Shown here: piece after piece, positions 16,872 through 24,782 of the stretch
How positions within the stretch are numbered: position 1 is the first letter of the stretch
Layout: each line of letters opens with the position of its first letter
From: an uncultured Curvibacter sp.
GTDB lineage: Bacteria; Pseudomonadota; Gammaproteobacteria; Burkholderiales; Burkholderiaceae
DNA: 27,463 nucleotides
NCBI GenBank assembly: GCA_946481355.1
Contig: CAMLNH010000001.1
Span: forward strand, 1-27,463
Direction: 5' to 3'
Notes under the pieces: generated by a model
Databases searched by the model: none
Told to the model about the DNA's origin: nothing
What the model saw: only the letters and a program-made list of their open reading frames with translations
Program-made: the position numbers and the translations under genes

Positions 16872-17138
16872 TCACCCCATCCCAAACTTCCGCCGGACAT
16901 CCGTCGGCGTCAGCCCGCTACGCTGCCGGAACTCGGATGTGCCATGCGTCGGCTCCGCATCGTCGCGGAGAAAGTCCAACACCGCAGCGCTCACGGTCTT
17001 TCGTCGCGACGGCTCCTCTCACCCGCCATTCGGCGGCACCCTGAAATTCTCGGTGATGCGCTTCTCGGCCCGCTCCAGCGCGGCGCCGACGTTCTCTCTT
17101 TGCCTGTACAGCCAGCGCAGGAAATTTTGCAGCGCCCT
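16872..17138 (-). pseudogene. Decayed coding remnant split by an in-frame TGA
   Basis: On the minus strand one frame reads as protein-like on both sides of a TGA at 17019-17021. Upstream it gives ALQNFLRWLYRQ then AALERAEKRITENFRVPPNG; downstream it gives AAVLDFLRDDAEPTHGTSEF then RQRSGLTPTDVRRKFGMG, ending at 16872. Both halves share helical, charged character, and the last part looks like a helix-turn-helix end. I do not recognise the family. The simplest reading is a truncated gene inactivated by a stop; a short 40-residue protein from a GTG at 16994 is the alternative. Apart from this, 16830-17283 holds no gene I can support. Confidence 0.4.
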
Positions 17139-17283
17139 ACTCTTACCTGTTCCTGCTGGTGGGTCTGTGGTCTCTGGGCTTGGACGGGGGATTTGCGGCG
17201 GATGTGGCATGGCAGACGAATGCTCGCGTCTGGTCTAACATCTGTAAAGTTGAATTCAATGAACATCCAGTTCATAAATCCTG

Positions 17284-18180
17284 ATGCGTAACCTCAACCT
17301 TGACCAGCTGCAGACGCTCATTGCCATCGCAGACCTGGGCACCTTCGCTGCTGCCGCGCAGGCCCTGCATCTGGCACCGCCCACGGTCAGCCTGCACATC
17401 AAGGAGCTGGAGGCGCGCATGGAGACCGATCTGGTGCTGCGCGGCAGAAGGCAGGCCGGGCTGACGCCGGCAGGTGAGGCGCTGGTGCAGGAGGGGCGCA
17501 AGCTGCTGTCGGCCAGTGATGATCTGGTGGAGCTGGTGCGGCGCCGGGCCAGCGGCCGTGAGGGCCTGGTGAAGGTGGGTGTCTCCGCCGGGGTCAGCAC
17601 ACGGCTGCTGCCCATGATGCTGGAAGCGCTGACGCGCAAGAACCCGGGCGTGGAGGTGAAGCTGGAGGCCGTGGGCTCGGCCGATGCGATGCTGCGCCTG
17701 AAGGCCGGCACGCTGGACATCGGCATCGTGGCCAGCCCTCAGCCTGCAGTCGCCGGCATCCGCCTGACACCTTGGCGCAATGACCCGATGGTGGCGCTGC
17801 TGCCGGCGTCATGGAAGGCGCCGCGACTGATCACGCCGCAGTGGCTGGCCGGGCAGCGCTGGGCGTCTTTCGCGCCGGCCACGCAGATGCACGGCCTGAT
17901 CTCGGCCTGGTTTGGCCAGGCCGGCTACAACCCGCGGCCTTTTCTGACGCTGAGCTATCCCGGCGCCCTCAAGAGCCTGGCGGCAGCCAGCCAAAGCGCC
18001 GCCCTGTTGCCGCTGGAGGAAGTGGAAGACCAGAAGCGTTCACCGCTGGTGCAGATCCGCCAGTTGAGCCCGAAGCTGATGCGTCCGATGGCCGTGGCCT
18101 ACCGCCCTGCGCCGGCGCCCAATGCAGCGGTCGCCTGCGTCCTGGAGGTCCTCGCGGCGTTTGGGAACCGGTCCCGTTAG
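17284..18180 (+). CDS. LysR-family transcription regulator
   Basis: This 298-residue regulator has an N-terminal winged helix-turn-helix (1-60: LDQLQTLIAIADLGTFAAAA, QALHLAPPTVSLHIKELEAR), a linker helix, and a periplasmic-binding-like effector domain (about 90-295) beginning LVKVGVSAGVSTRLLPMML. Length and architecture are normal for the family. No divergent target gene lies directly upstream; the nearest upstream sequence is a decayed frame. The ligand is unknown. It converges with the acetyltransferase gene with 9 bases between stop codons. The ATG at 17284 gives the usual LysR start, although its ribosome binding site is poor. Confidence 0.92.
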   Translation: MRNLNLDQLQTLIAIADLGTFAAAAQALHLAPPTVSLHIKELEARMETDLVLRGRRQAGLTPAGEALVQEGRKLLSASDDLVELVRRRASGREGLVKVGVSAGVSTRLLPMMLEALTRKNPGVEVKLEAVGSADAMLRLKAGTLDIGIVASPQPAVAGIRLTPWRNDPMVALLPASWKAPRLITPQWLAGQRWASFAPATQMHGLISAWFGQAGYNPRPFLTLSYPGALKSLAAASQSAALLPLEEVEDQKRSPLVQIRQLSPKLMRPMAVAYRPAPAPNAAVACVLEVLAAFGNRSR

Positions 18181-18189
18181 TCGCGACGA

Positions 18190-18645
18190 TCAGCCGCCGT
18201 CGCGGTGCAGCACCTGGCGGAAATACACGACGCGCTCGGTTTCAACAAAACCGAGCGCCTGGTGTACCTGGTGGCTCAGCGTGTTGTCGATGGCGGCGTC
18301 GGAGGCGATTTCCTGCACGCCTTGCGCAAGTGCCCAGGCAGCAACGGCCGCGAAGAGAGACCGGGCGACGCCGCTGCGCCGGTGAGCGGGCAACACGTAG
18401 ATGCCTTCCAGAAAGGCCGCCGGTGAACTTTGTGTGCCGTTCACGTAGTCGCTGCGGATCGAGGCCTCGATGAAGCCCAGAGCCTGGCCGGCGGCGTCGT
18501 AGGCGACGAACTGCGCGAACCGCTGCGGGGCGGCGAGGAATTCGGCCATCTCGGCCAGGTGCTCGGCATCCGACCCTTCTGGCCACAGCGCACGCCGAAG
18601 CGACAGCCAGCCGGCCTGTTCGGGCGAGGCGCACGGTTCGATCAT
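18190..18645 (-). CDS. GNAT acetyltransferase resembling aminoglycoside 6'-N-acetyltransferase AAC(6')
   Basis: This 151-residue enzyme of the GNAT fold uses acetyl-CoA to acetylate an amine. The pattern fits the short AAC(6')-I group of Acinetobacter type: ASIRSDYVNGT (62-71), EGIYVLPAHRRSGVARSLF (80-98, containing the acetyl-CoA loop RRSGVA), EIASDAAIDN (112-121), and LGFVETERVVYF (131-142). I chose the ATG at 18645 because GAGG lies 9 bases upstream; alternative starts at 18660 and 18666 add a few residues. No integron, insertion sequence or other resistance gene is near, so it looks chromosomal. Whether aminoglycosides are the true substrate cannot be told from the sequence. Confidence 0.85.
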   Translation of the reverse strand: MIEPCASPEQAGWLSLRRALWPEGSDAEHLAEMAEFLAAPQRFAQFVAYDAAGQALGFIEASIRSDYVNGTQSSPAAFLEGIYVLPAHRRSGVARSLFAAVAAWALAQGVQEIASDAAIDNTLSHQVHQALGFVETERVVYFRQVLHRDGG

Positions 18646-18678
18646 GACGACAGACCTCATTCGCACACTCCGCGAGGT

Positions 18679-19272
18679 CTACTTCTTCGCATCCAGATCC
18701 CGGCGAAACTTTGTCGCGGCCAGTTGCGCCGCCTTCACAGCCTGGATACCCACGTCCAGCCGGCGTCGTACTACCGAGGGATGCCATTTCCCCTGTTCGG
18801 ACTGAGCCAGCGCTTGCTGGAATTCAGTCAAGACTTGAGCCCGTGTCCGCAGGCCATAGGTCAGTGCGGATTCAATCTGCTCAGCATCATTGAGACGCAG
18901 CTCCGCCCCGACCTCGCGCACACTTTTGCTGAGCCGCATCACGACGCGAAGAAGCTCTGTGGAGAGCTGCTGGAGATACTGCCGCTCCTCAGCACTCGGA
19001 GGATTTTCTGGCACGCTGTCCAGAAGCACCACAGCGCTTGCCTCCAATGCATAGAGTTCCTTGCGCAGGCGATCGACCGCCCGAACCAGTTGGCCTCGCT
19101 TCTCAGTCTCTACGACCTTGTCGATCTGTTCATTGAGCTTGGCAAACCAGGAGACCATCTGCGACACCCCATCCAGGGGGTCCCAGTCTGCTTGTGCAAA
19201 AGAGGGTTGCGCCTGCGTCAAAGCTGCAACGGCAACCAGCACCATCCCGATAGCGCGGCGCACCGCTCTCAT
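18679..19272 (-). CDS. Exported helical protein of unknown function
   Basis: This protein has 197 residues, with a signal peptide (basic MRAVRRAIG, hydrophobic core, probable cleavage after Ala26 in PSFAQA). The mature part is almost wholly helical and charged, with regular heptad-like stretches (residues about 45-190), so a periplasmic coiled-coil or helical bundle is likely. I do not recognise the family. Its start overlaps the stop of the small membrane protein gene (ATGA), and GGGGGA lies 6 bases upstream. The pair is probably one operon with a structured leader. Confidence 0.75.
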   Translation of the reverse strand: MRAVRRAIGMVLVAVAALTQAQPSFAQADWDPLDGVSQMVSWFAKLNEQIDKVVETEKRGQLVRAVDRLRKELYALEASAVVLLDSVPENPPSAEERQYLQQLSTELLRVVMRLSKSVREVGAELRLNDAEQIESALTYGLRTRAQVLTEFQQALAQSEQGKWHPSVVRRRLDVGIQAVKAAQLAATKFRRDLDAKK

Positions 19273-19484
19273 TTCTCATCCCCCTTCAAAGACGTTGGCG
19301 ACCTGCGGCGTTTCTGGAGACGCTTGGCAATCACCGGAGAAATCAGGCCTGCAGCGATGATGACCGCTGCAATGGCCGGAAGGAAACGAAGCGCATCCGC
19401 ACCCACCCAGTCCATGCGGACCACCGCAAACGCGACTGCGAACACCAGAAGCAGCGCCGCGGCAACGGCAATTGACGTCTTCAT
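19269..19484 (-). CDS. Small two-helix membrane protein of unknown function
   Basis: This 71-residue protein starts with a hydrophobic helix (MKTSIAVAAALLLVFAVAFA), has a short loop MDWVGADALR, a second helix (FLPAIAAVIIAAGLIS), then a basic cytoplasmic end (AKRLQKRRR, ending KGDEK). I do not recognise it. The ATG at 19484 is chosen because the helix begins there; the frame upstream to 19541 runs through the structured leader. Its stop overlaps the start of the exported helical protein, suggesting coupled translation and a shared envelope role. Confidence 0.65.
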   Translation of the reverse strand: MKTSIAVAAALLLVFAVAFAVVRMDWVGADALRFLPAIAAVIIAAGLISPVIAKRLQKRRRSPTSLKGDEK

Positions 19485-19522
19485 GATTTTTGGTCTCTGG
19501 CTGGTGCAATCATCAGAACTGA

Positions 19523-19569
19523 CTGGTTGGAGACAGTCCATCTGTCCGGCTGATCAGGCCGTCAACCAG
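19523..19569. ncRNA. Compact three-way-junction RNA-like element
   Basis: CTGGTTG (19523-19529) pairs with CAACCAG (19563-19569), and G19530 can wobble with T19562. Inside are two adjacent hairpins that fill the space almost without gaps: GACAG-TCCAT-CTGTC (19532-19546) and CGGC-TGATCA-GGCCG (19547-19561, one bulged G). Only A19531 is left unpaired at the junction. The fold is possible on either strand. On the minus strand it would lie in the leader of the gene starting at 19484; on the plus strand it would precede a hairpin with a T-run, as in a small RNA. It matches no known RNA family I can name. Confidence 0.45.
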
Positions 19570-19595
19570 CAAGTTTCCCTGTGAACAGTTGATGC

Positions 19596-19619
19596 GACTG
19601 AGTTATATCAGTCTTTTTT
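19596..19619 (+). terminator. Hairpin followed by six T residues (plus strand)
   Basis: GACTGA and TCAGTC form a perfect 6-bp stem around GTTATA, directly followed by six T (19614-19619). This is the form of an intrinsic terminator on the plus strand, yet no plus-strand gene lies immediately before it. It would suit the 3' end of a small RNA starting near 19500. The same bases include a possible minus-strand promoter box. Confidence 0.45.
19602..19610 (-). promoter_or_regulatory. Possible extended -10 promoter box TGATATAAC
   Basis: On the minus strand the bases read TGATATAAC, close to the extended -10 form TGnTATAAT. Transcription from it would start near 19595 and give a leader of about 110 bases before the ATG at 19484, carrying the three-way-junction element. 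No good -35 box is seen, which extended -10 promoters can do without. Confidence 0.35.
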
Positions 19620-19719
19620 GTTCCGGCTTGCCTTACCGATCGCATGCAAAGTCATCTGAAGTCATGGCCAGTCGAAGTCTGTTAGGCGCTGACCGCTGCT
19701 GACTGTCAGCTGAAGCCTG

Positions 19720-20571
19720 CTAACGCGCCGACCCGCTGATCGCCCCCGCCCGCGGCTTCATCCCGCGCAGCGCCGGGAAGTCCGCCTTGCAGCGCACGCC
19801 GGCCGGCAGCGCCGACGCGGTGTTGGGCAGCTCCAGGCGCACGCCGAAGGTGCCGCTGGCGGCGTCGAAGACGCTGTCGACGATGGTGACGGTGGCCTTG
19901 TAGCTGCCGCCCAGGGCTTCGGGCGTGATGTCGGCGGTGCTCAGGCGCTTGATCTGGCCATAGGCCTCAATGGGCAGCACCACTTCCACGCGCAGCGGGC
20001 GCACCTGCGCGAGCTTGAGGATGGGCTTGCGGCCCGTGCCCGATTCGGCCAGGTCACCGGGGTTGAGCAGGCGATCCACCACCACGCCCTCAAAGGGGCT
20101 GCGCAGGGTGCGGCGGCTCAGCGCTTCCTGCGCCTGGCGGTATTCGAGGCGGGCCACTTCCAGCTCTTCCTGTGCCTCCTTGTAGGCGGACTCGGCCAGC
20201 AGCTTTTCGGCCTGGGCTTCGTCACGCGCCTGCGCGGCCACGAACTCCTTGCTGTGCAGTTCCTGCGAGCGTTCGTATTTCTTGCTGGTGTAGTCGAGCC
20301 GGTTCTTGGCCGACTGCAGGCGGCCGCTGACCTGGGCGCGGTATTTGGCCAGCTCCACGCTGGACTGTTCCACCGAAGAGTCGAGCTGCACCAGCACCTG
20401 GCCGGCGCGCACGCGGTCGCCGCGCTTGACCAGCACGTCGTGGATCACGCCTTCCACGGGGCTGCGCAGCTCTACGGTCTGGTTGGGTTCGATCAGGCAG
20501 TCATAGGGATTGGCCTGGGCGCTGCCCAGGGCGCAGGCCGCGAGGGCCAGCAGAGGCTTGTGTTTCATCAT
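19720..20571 (-). CDS. Exported HlyD/RND-type periplasmic adaptor protein
   Basis: This 283-residue membrane-fusion-type adaptor has a cleavable signal peptide (MMKHKPLLALAACALGSAQA, then NPYDC) in place of a membrane anchor. It has the split lipoyl domain (first half LRSPVEGVIHDVLVKRGDRV at about 35-65, second half LRSPFEGVVVDRLLNPGDL at about 157-178), a helical hairpin between them (about 70-155) and a C-terminal barrel. Such adaptors link an inner-membrane exporter to an outer-membrane channel. The ATG at 20571 (or 20568) follows AAAGGTGA and overlaps the stop of the SecA-like gene. It is the last gene of the SapC/SecA-like operon. No TolC-type gene follows within the window. Confidence 0.88.
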   Translation of the reverse strand: MMKHKPLLALAACALGSAQANPYDCLIEPNQTVELRSPVEGVIHDVLVKRGDRVRAGQVLVQLDSSVEQSSVELAKYRAQVSGRLQSAKNRLDYTSKKYERSQELHSKEFVAAQARDEAQAEKLLAESAYKEAQEELEVARLEYRQAQEALSRRTLRSPFEGVVVDRLLNPGDLAESGTGRKPILKLAQVRPLRVEVVLPIEAYGQIKRLSTADITPEALGGSYKATVTIVDSVFDAASGTFGVRLELPNTASALPAGVRCKADFPALRGMKPRAGAISGSAR

Positions 20572-22592
20572 TCACCTTTCCCTGTGAAGGCCAGCGACTG
20601 GTCGAGCTGGCGGTCCTGCTGGAGGTTGCTCAGGCGCACCGCGGTGTGGCGGCGCTCGGTCATCCACTGGGCCAGCCAGCGCAGCGCGGTGCTGGCCCCG
20701 GCGGGCAGACGCCGGCCTTCACTCAGCAGACGCTGCAGCAAGGCCGTGGGGCCGGGCACGGCGACGGTGAAGACCTCGTCTTCGAGCGAGACAATGGCCT
20801 GGCAGCTGCCAGCGTCGCCCTGGCGCGCGCTGCGGCCGAAGAGCTGGCGGTCCACGCGGCGCGAGTCGTGGAATTCGGTCAGGATGACGTGCAGGCCGCC
20901 GCGCGCGTCCACGCCCTCGCCGAGTTCGATGTCGGTGCCGCGGCCGGCCATGTTGGTGGCCACCGTCACGCGGCCGGCCTGGCCGGCTTCGGCCACCACG
21001 GCGGCTTCGTCGGCGTCCTGCTTGGCGTTGAGCAGGGCGTGGGCGATGCCGCGGGCCGTGAGCACGGCACTGATCTGCTCCGAGGCGCGCACCGAGCGCG
21101 TGCCGATGAGCACGGGCCGGCCCTGCGCCGCCAGGGCCTGGGCCGAGGCGGCCACGGCCTCCCACTTGGCCTGCAGCGTGGGCAGCAGCACGTCGGGCAG
21201 GTAGACGCGGCGCGAGGGGCGGTTGAGCGGCACGCGCACCACCTGCAGGCCGTAGACGGTGCGGATCTCGCGCGCGGCCTCGGCGGCGGTGCCCGTCATG
21301 CCCGAGAGGTGCAGGTAGCGGCGGAACAGGCGCTGGTAGGTCAGGCGCGCCAGGGTCTCGCGCCGCGGCGTGGGGGCCACGCCTTCCTTGGCCTCGATCA
21401 TCTGGTGCAGGCCGCGCTCCCAGGAGCGGTCGGGCATGAGGCGGCCGGTGGATTCGTCGACGATCTGCACCTTGTCCTCGGCCACCACGTACTGCTCGTC
21501 GCGGCGGTACAGGTGCAGCGCGGCCAGGGCCTGGCGCAGCCGTTCCTCGCGGGCCCGCGGCGAGGTCCAGACACCGCCCAGCGTCTCGGCGTGTGCCTCG
21601 GCGTAGTCGTCGAGCCGCGCCTGGCCGGCCTCGGTGAGCACCACGCGGTGGGCCTGCGGGTCCACGCGGTAGTCCTCGCCCTCTTCCAGCTCGGCCGCCA
21701 GCGCCAGGGCGGCGGTGCAGTCGGCCGTGTCTTCGGCGCCGCCGCGGCTGGCCGAGAGAATGAGCGGGGTGCGGGCTTCGTCGATGAAGACGCTGTCGGC
21801 CTCGTCGACCAGCGCGTAGTAGAGGCCGCGCATCACCAGCGCCTCTTCGCCCTCGGCCTGGCCCCGCAGCACGCGCGCGGCCTGGTGCAGGCGGCTGCCG
21901 CGGCCCTTGATGGCCACGCGATCGCGCAGGTAGTCGAAGGCCACTTCCTTGTTGGTGGCGTAGGTGATGTCCTGCGCATAGGCCGCGCGGCGCAGCGGCT
22001 TTTCCATGCCCTGCACGACCACGCCCACGCTCAGGCCCAGGAAGTCATAGAGCGGTTGCATCTTCTCGGCGTCGCGCCGAGCCAGGTAGTCGTTGACGGT
22101 GATGACGTGCACGGGGTAGCCAGCCAGGGCCACGGTGCAGGCCGGCAGCGTGGCGCAGAAGGTCTTGCCCTCGCCCGTGGCCATCTCGGCCAGGCGCCCG
22201 CGCAGCAGCGCATCACCGGCCATGAGCTGGCTGGCGAAGTGGCGCTGGCCCAGGCTTCGCGCAGCGGCCGAACGGATGAGCGCAAAGGTCTCGGCCACGA
22301 GCTCGGGGGTGTAGCCCTGGGCACGCAGGCGCGGGCGCAGGCTGGCGGCCAGGGCGCGCAGTGCGTCGTCGCCCAGCGCGTCCATGGCGTCAGAGCGGGA
22401 CAGCGCATCCTGCGCCACGCGGCGCATCACACGCAGGTCGCGCTGCAGCAGCTCGCGCAGCGGCGCGAGCAGGGTGCTGTCGAGCGCGAGCGCGGTGCGG
22501 TCGTGCCACTGCAGCTCGGGCCGTGCGCGTTCGGCATAGGGGCAGGCACGGGCCCAGTGCTGCGAGCTGTAGGGGAGCGCGAGGCTGGACAT
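20568..22592 (-). CDS. Short SecA-like translocase ATPase
   Basis: This 674-residue SecA homologue is distinct from the roughly 900-residue housekeeping form. It keeps both motor domains and the preprotein cross-linking region: Walker A MATGEGKT (137-144), TVNDYLARRDAE, TYATNKEVAFDYLRD, VDEADSVFIDEARTPLILS (262-280), GLHQMIEAKEGV, SGMTGTA (430-436), TNMAGRGTDIELG (546-558) and SRRVDRQLFGRSARQGDAGS (577-596). DEAD replaces the usual DEVD, and GRSARQGD the usual GRSGRQGD. The chain ends soon after motor domain 2, at the beginning of the scaffold helix, so most of the helical scaffold and wing domains and the zinc tail for SecB are absent. The start is the ATG at 22592, 14 bases after the M50 gene. 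It probably energises export of a specific partner. Confidence 0.9.
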   Translation of the reverse strand: MSSLALPYSSQHWARACPYAERARPELQWHDRTALALDSTLLAPLRELLQRDLRVMRRVAQDALSRSDAMDALGDDALRALAASLRPRLRAQGYTPELVAETFALIRSAAARSLGQRHFASQLMAGDALLRGRLAEMATGEGKTFCATLPACTVALAGYPVHVITVNDYLARRDAEKMQPLYDFLGLSVGVVVQGMEKPLRRAAYAQDITYATNKEVAFDYLRDRVAIKGRGSRLHQAARVLRGQAEGEEALVMRGLYYALVDEADSVFIDEARTPLILSASRGGAEDTADCTAALALAAELEEGEDYRVDPQAHRVVLTEAGQARLDDYAEAHAETLGGVWTSPRAREERLRQALAALHLYRRDEQYVVAEDKVQIVDESTGRLMPDRSWERGLHQMIEAKEGVAPTPRRETLARLTYQRLFRRYLHLSGMTGTAAEAAREIRTVYGLQVVRVPLNRPSRRVYLPDVLLPTLQAKWEAVAASAQALAAQGRPVLIGTRSVRASEQISAVLTARGIAHALLNAKQDADEAAVVAEAGQAGRVTVATNMAGRGTDIELGEGVDARGGLHVILTEFHDSRRVDRQLFGRSARQGDAGSCQAIVSLEDEVFTVAVPGPTALLQRLLSEGRRLPAGASTALRWLAQWMTERRHTAVRLSNLQQDRQLDQSLAFTGKGE

Positions 22593-22606
22593 GGTGAATG
22601 CCCCGT

Positions 22607-24766
22607 TCACACTTGGAAGTGCGAGAGGAAGAGGCGACGGATGTCGCGGTACCACTGCCGGGCCAGGGGCTCGGGCGGGTGTTCGAAGCGCGCGTGGATG
22701 CGTTCGCCGAAGTACACGGGCGGGATCTCGCCCGCGGGGCCGTCGGCCAGGGCCACGTCGAACTGGAAGGTGCGTTCCAGCGTGCGCGCGCCCTGGTTGT
22801 CGCGCGGGTCGATAGCCAGCCGGCCGCCGCCTTCGACGGAGAGCACGCGGCTGGGCAGGTATTCGTCGCCCCCGGGCACCTCGCGCTCCAGCCGGCCGGC
22901 CAGCACCTGCTCGGGCTGATGGGCCAGGCGCAGCTCCACGCCGCGCGTGGCGCCGCGCACCAGATCGGCTGCGTCCTGGCCCACTACCACACGCGCCAGC
23001 AGGCGCGGCTGGTCCAGCACATAGCCGAGCAGCTCGCCCTGGCGGTAGTGGCGGCCCGGCATGTCCTGCGCGCGGGCGACGACGAAGACGCCACTGGCCT
23101 GGGCGCGCACCTGCTGCTGCGCGAGCCGGCTCTCGCGGATAGCCAGGCTCTCTTCGGCCGCCTGCAGCTGCTCGCGGGCGATGGCGGCCTGGGCGCGGTC
23201 GGTGGAGAAATGCGCGCCGTGGATGGCGCGCAGCTCGGCCACACGGGCGCGAGCGCTGGCCACCTCGGCCTCCAACTCGGGGTTGTGCAGGGTCAGCAGC
23301 AGTTCGCCGGCCTGCACGTTGCTGCCCGGGCGCGCCACGAGTTCGACCACGAAGCCGCCCTGGCCCGCGCGCACCAGCGACTGCTGGGGCAGCCAGGCCA
23401 CGCCCTCGGCCAGGGTACGGAAAGGCATGGGCACGGCGAAGAGCAGCAGGGCCAGGCCGGCCAGCACGCCGCCGGTGACGCCCCAGACGCGGCGGCGATA
23501 GGGCAGCAGGCGCGGGCTGCTGCCCAGGTGTTTGACACCCTTGCCCAGGGGGATGAGCATCATGCTGGCCACGGCCCAGAAGGCCAGCAGCACGCCGATG
23601 AAGAAGAAGCCGCTGGCGATGAAGAGCGCGATGGCGATGGTGACGAAGACGCGGTAGAGGGTGGACAGCACGCCGTAGGCCGCCAGCCAGAGCTTGTCGG
23701 CGCGGCGGGTCTCGGCGGTCTCGGCCTCGCTCACGCCGAAGGCATAACGTTCGATCAGGTAGCCCCAGTAGCGCAGCGCGCGCTGCGCGAGGTTGGGCAT
23801 CTCGATCAGATCGGCCAGGATGTAATAGGCGTCGTAGCGCAGCAGCGGGTTGCCGTTGAAGACCAGGGTGGAGACGCCGGCCACGAGCATGACGTTGAAG
23901 AGCACGGCACGCAGGAAGGACGGCTCCAGCAGCAGCCAGGCATAGAAGGCCAGCGCGGCGATGAAGAGCTCCACCACCATGCCGGCCGCGCCCACGAGCG
24001 CGCGCTCGTACTTGTTCTTGAACACGCTGGAGGCCGAGGCCTCCACATAGGGCACGGGCATGAGCACGAGCAGCACCACGCCCAGGTCATGCACCTCGCC
24101 GCCGCCGCGCTTGACGGCCACCGCGTGGCCGAGCTCGTGCAGGACCTTGAGCGCAGGAAAGACCAGCAGCAGCATGAGCAGGTTGTCGGTGGCGAGCACG
24201 CGGTCGGCGAAGTTGCCGGTGAGCGCCTCCCACTGCGAGGGCAGCAGCAGCAGCGCGGGCAGCACCACGACCAGCCAGAGCAGGCCGCCCCAGCGGCTCC
24301 AGACCTTGTGGATCAGGGGCTGGAAGCGGTTGAGCAGCGCATCCGGGTCCCAGAGGTGGATGCGGATGGCCATGGGGTTGAGCCAGGACTTGCGCCGCGT
24401 CTGGCGCTCCTGCTTCTCGCCGCGCTCGAAGAGCTCGACCGCATCGGGCAGGGTGTCGCTCTGCAGCAGGTCGGCGCCGTGCAGCTGGCCGAGCAGGCGA
24501 ATCACCTCGTCCTGGCTGGGAGCGTCGTCACCGAGTTCGCGGTTGGCCAGCTCCCAGACCTGCTGCACGGTGCGCTGGCCGTCCATGGCGGCGATGAGGA
24601 AGCGCGCCGAGGGCGTGAAGCGGTGGATGCGATTGCTCACCGGGTCCTGCAGCAGGTACCAGAGCTCGCCGCGAAAGCGCATGCGGTGCAGCCGGGCATG
24701 GCCGCGCAGGCGCGGGCGCACACCGGCCACGCGGTACCAGTTGGTGGAGAGCATGGAGTCGCTCAT
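22607..24766 (-). CDS. PqqD-like / M50 zinc metalloprotease / lipoyl-domain membrane protein
   Basis: This 719-residue membrane protein resembles putative peptide zinc metalloproteases (YydH-like). Residues about 25-105 look like a PqqD-type winged domain (LWYLLQDPVSNRIHRFTPSA, then a helical end), the fold used for peptide recognition. Membrane segments follow, with the zinc site HELGH (210-214) and NPLLRYDAYYILADL (306-320, Asp312 as probable third ligand), both typical of site-2 proteases. Further helices (to about 455) lead to a HlyD-like part with a lipoyl half (LVRAGQGGFVVELVARPGSN) and a helical hairpin. The residues needed for protease activity are present. It starts 16 bases after the adaptor gene and ends 14 before the SecA-like gene. 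It probably cleaves or guides the exported substrate. Confidence 0.88.
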   Translation of the reverse strand: MSDSMLSTNWYRVAGVRPRLRGHARLHRMRFRGELWYLLQDPVSNRIHRFTPSARFLIAAMDGQRTVQQVWELANRELGDDAPSQDEVIRLLGQLHGADLLQSDTLPDAVELFERGEKQERQTRRKSWLNPMAIRIHLWDPDALLNRFQPLIHKVWSRWGGLLWLVVVLPALLLLPSQWEALTGNFADRVLATDNLLMLLLVFPALKVLHELGHAVAVKRGGGEVHDLGVVLLVLMPVPYVEASASSVFKNKYERALVGAAGMVVELFIAALAFYAWLLLEPSFLRAVLFNVMLVAGVSTLVFNGNPLLRYDAYYILADLIEMPNLAQRALRYWGYLIERYAFGVSEAETAETRRADKLWLAAYGVLSTLYRVFVTIAIALFIASGFFFIGVLLAFWAVASMMLIPLGKGVKHLGSSPRLLPYRRRVWGVTGGVLAGLALLLFAVPMPFRTLAEGVAWLPQQSLVRAGQGGFVVELVARPGSNVQAGELLLTLHNPELEAEVASARARVAELRAIHGAHFSTDRAQAAIAREQLQAAEESLAIRESRLAQQQVRAQASGVFVVARAQDMPGRHYRQGELLGYVLDQPRLLARVVVGQDAADLVRGATRGVELRLAHQPEQVLAGRLEREVPGGDEYLPSRVLSVEGGGRLAIDPRDNQGARTLERTFQFDVALADGPAGEIPPVYFGERIHARFEHPPEPLARQWYRDIRRLFLSHFQV

Positions 24767-24782
24767 GGTCGTTGCCCGCGCT

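Noticed and set aside
19523..19569. Integron attC-like site
   Set aside because: The order of GTT- and AAC-ended arms is opposite to the core sites of attC, no integrase is near and the element has two inner hairpins.
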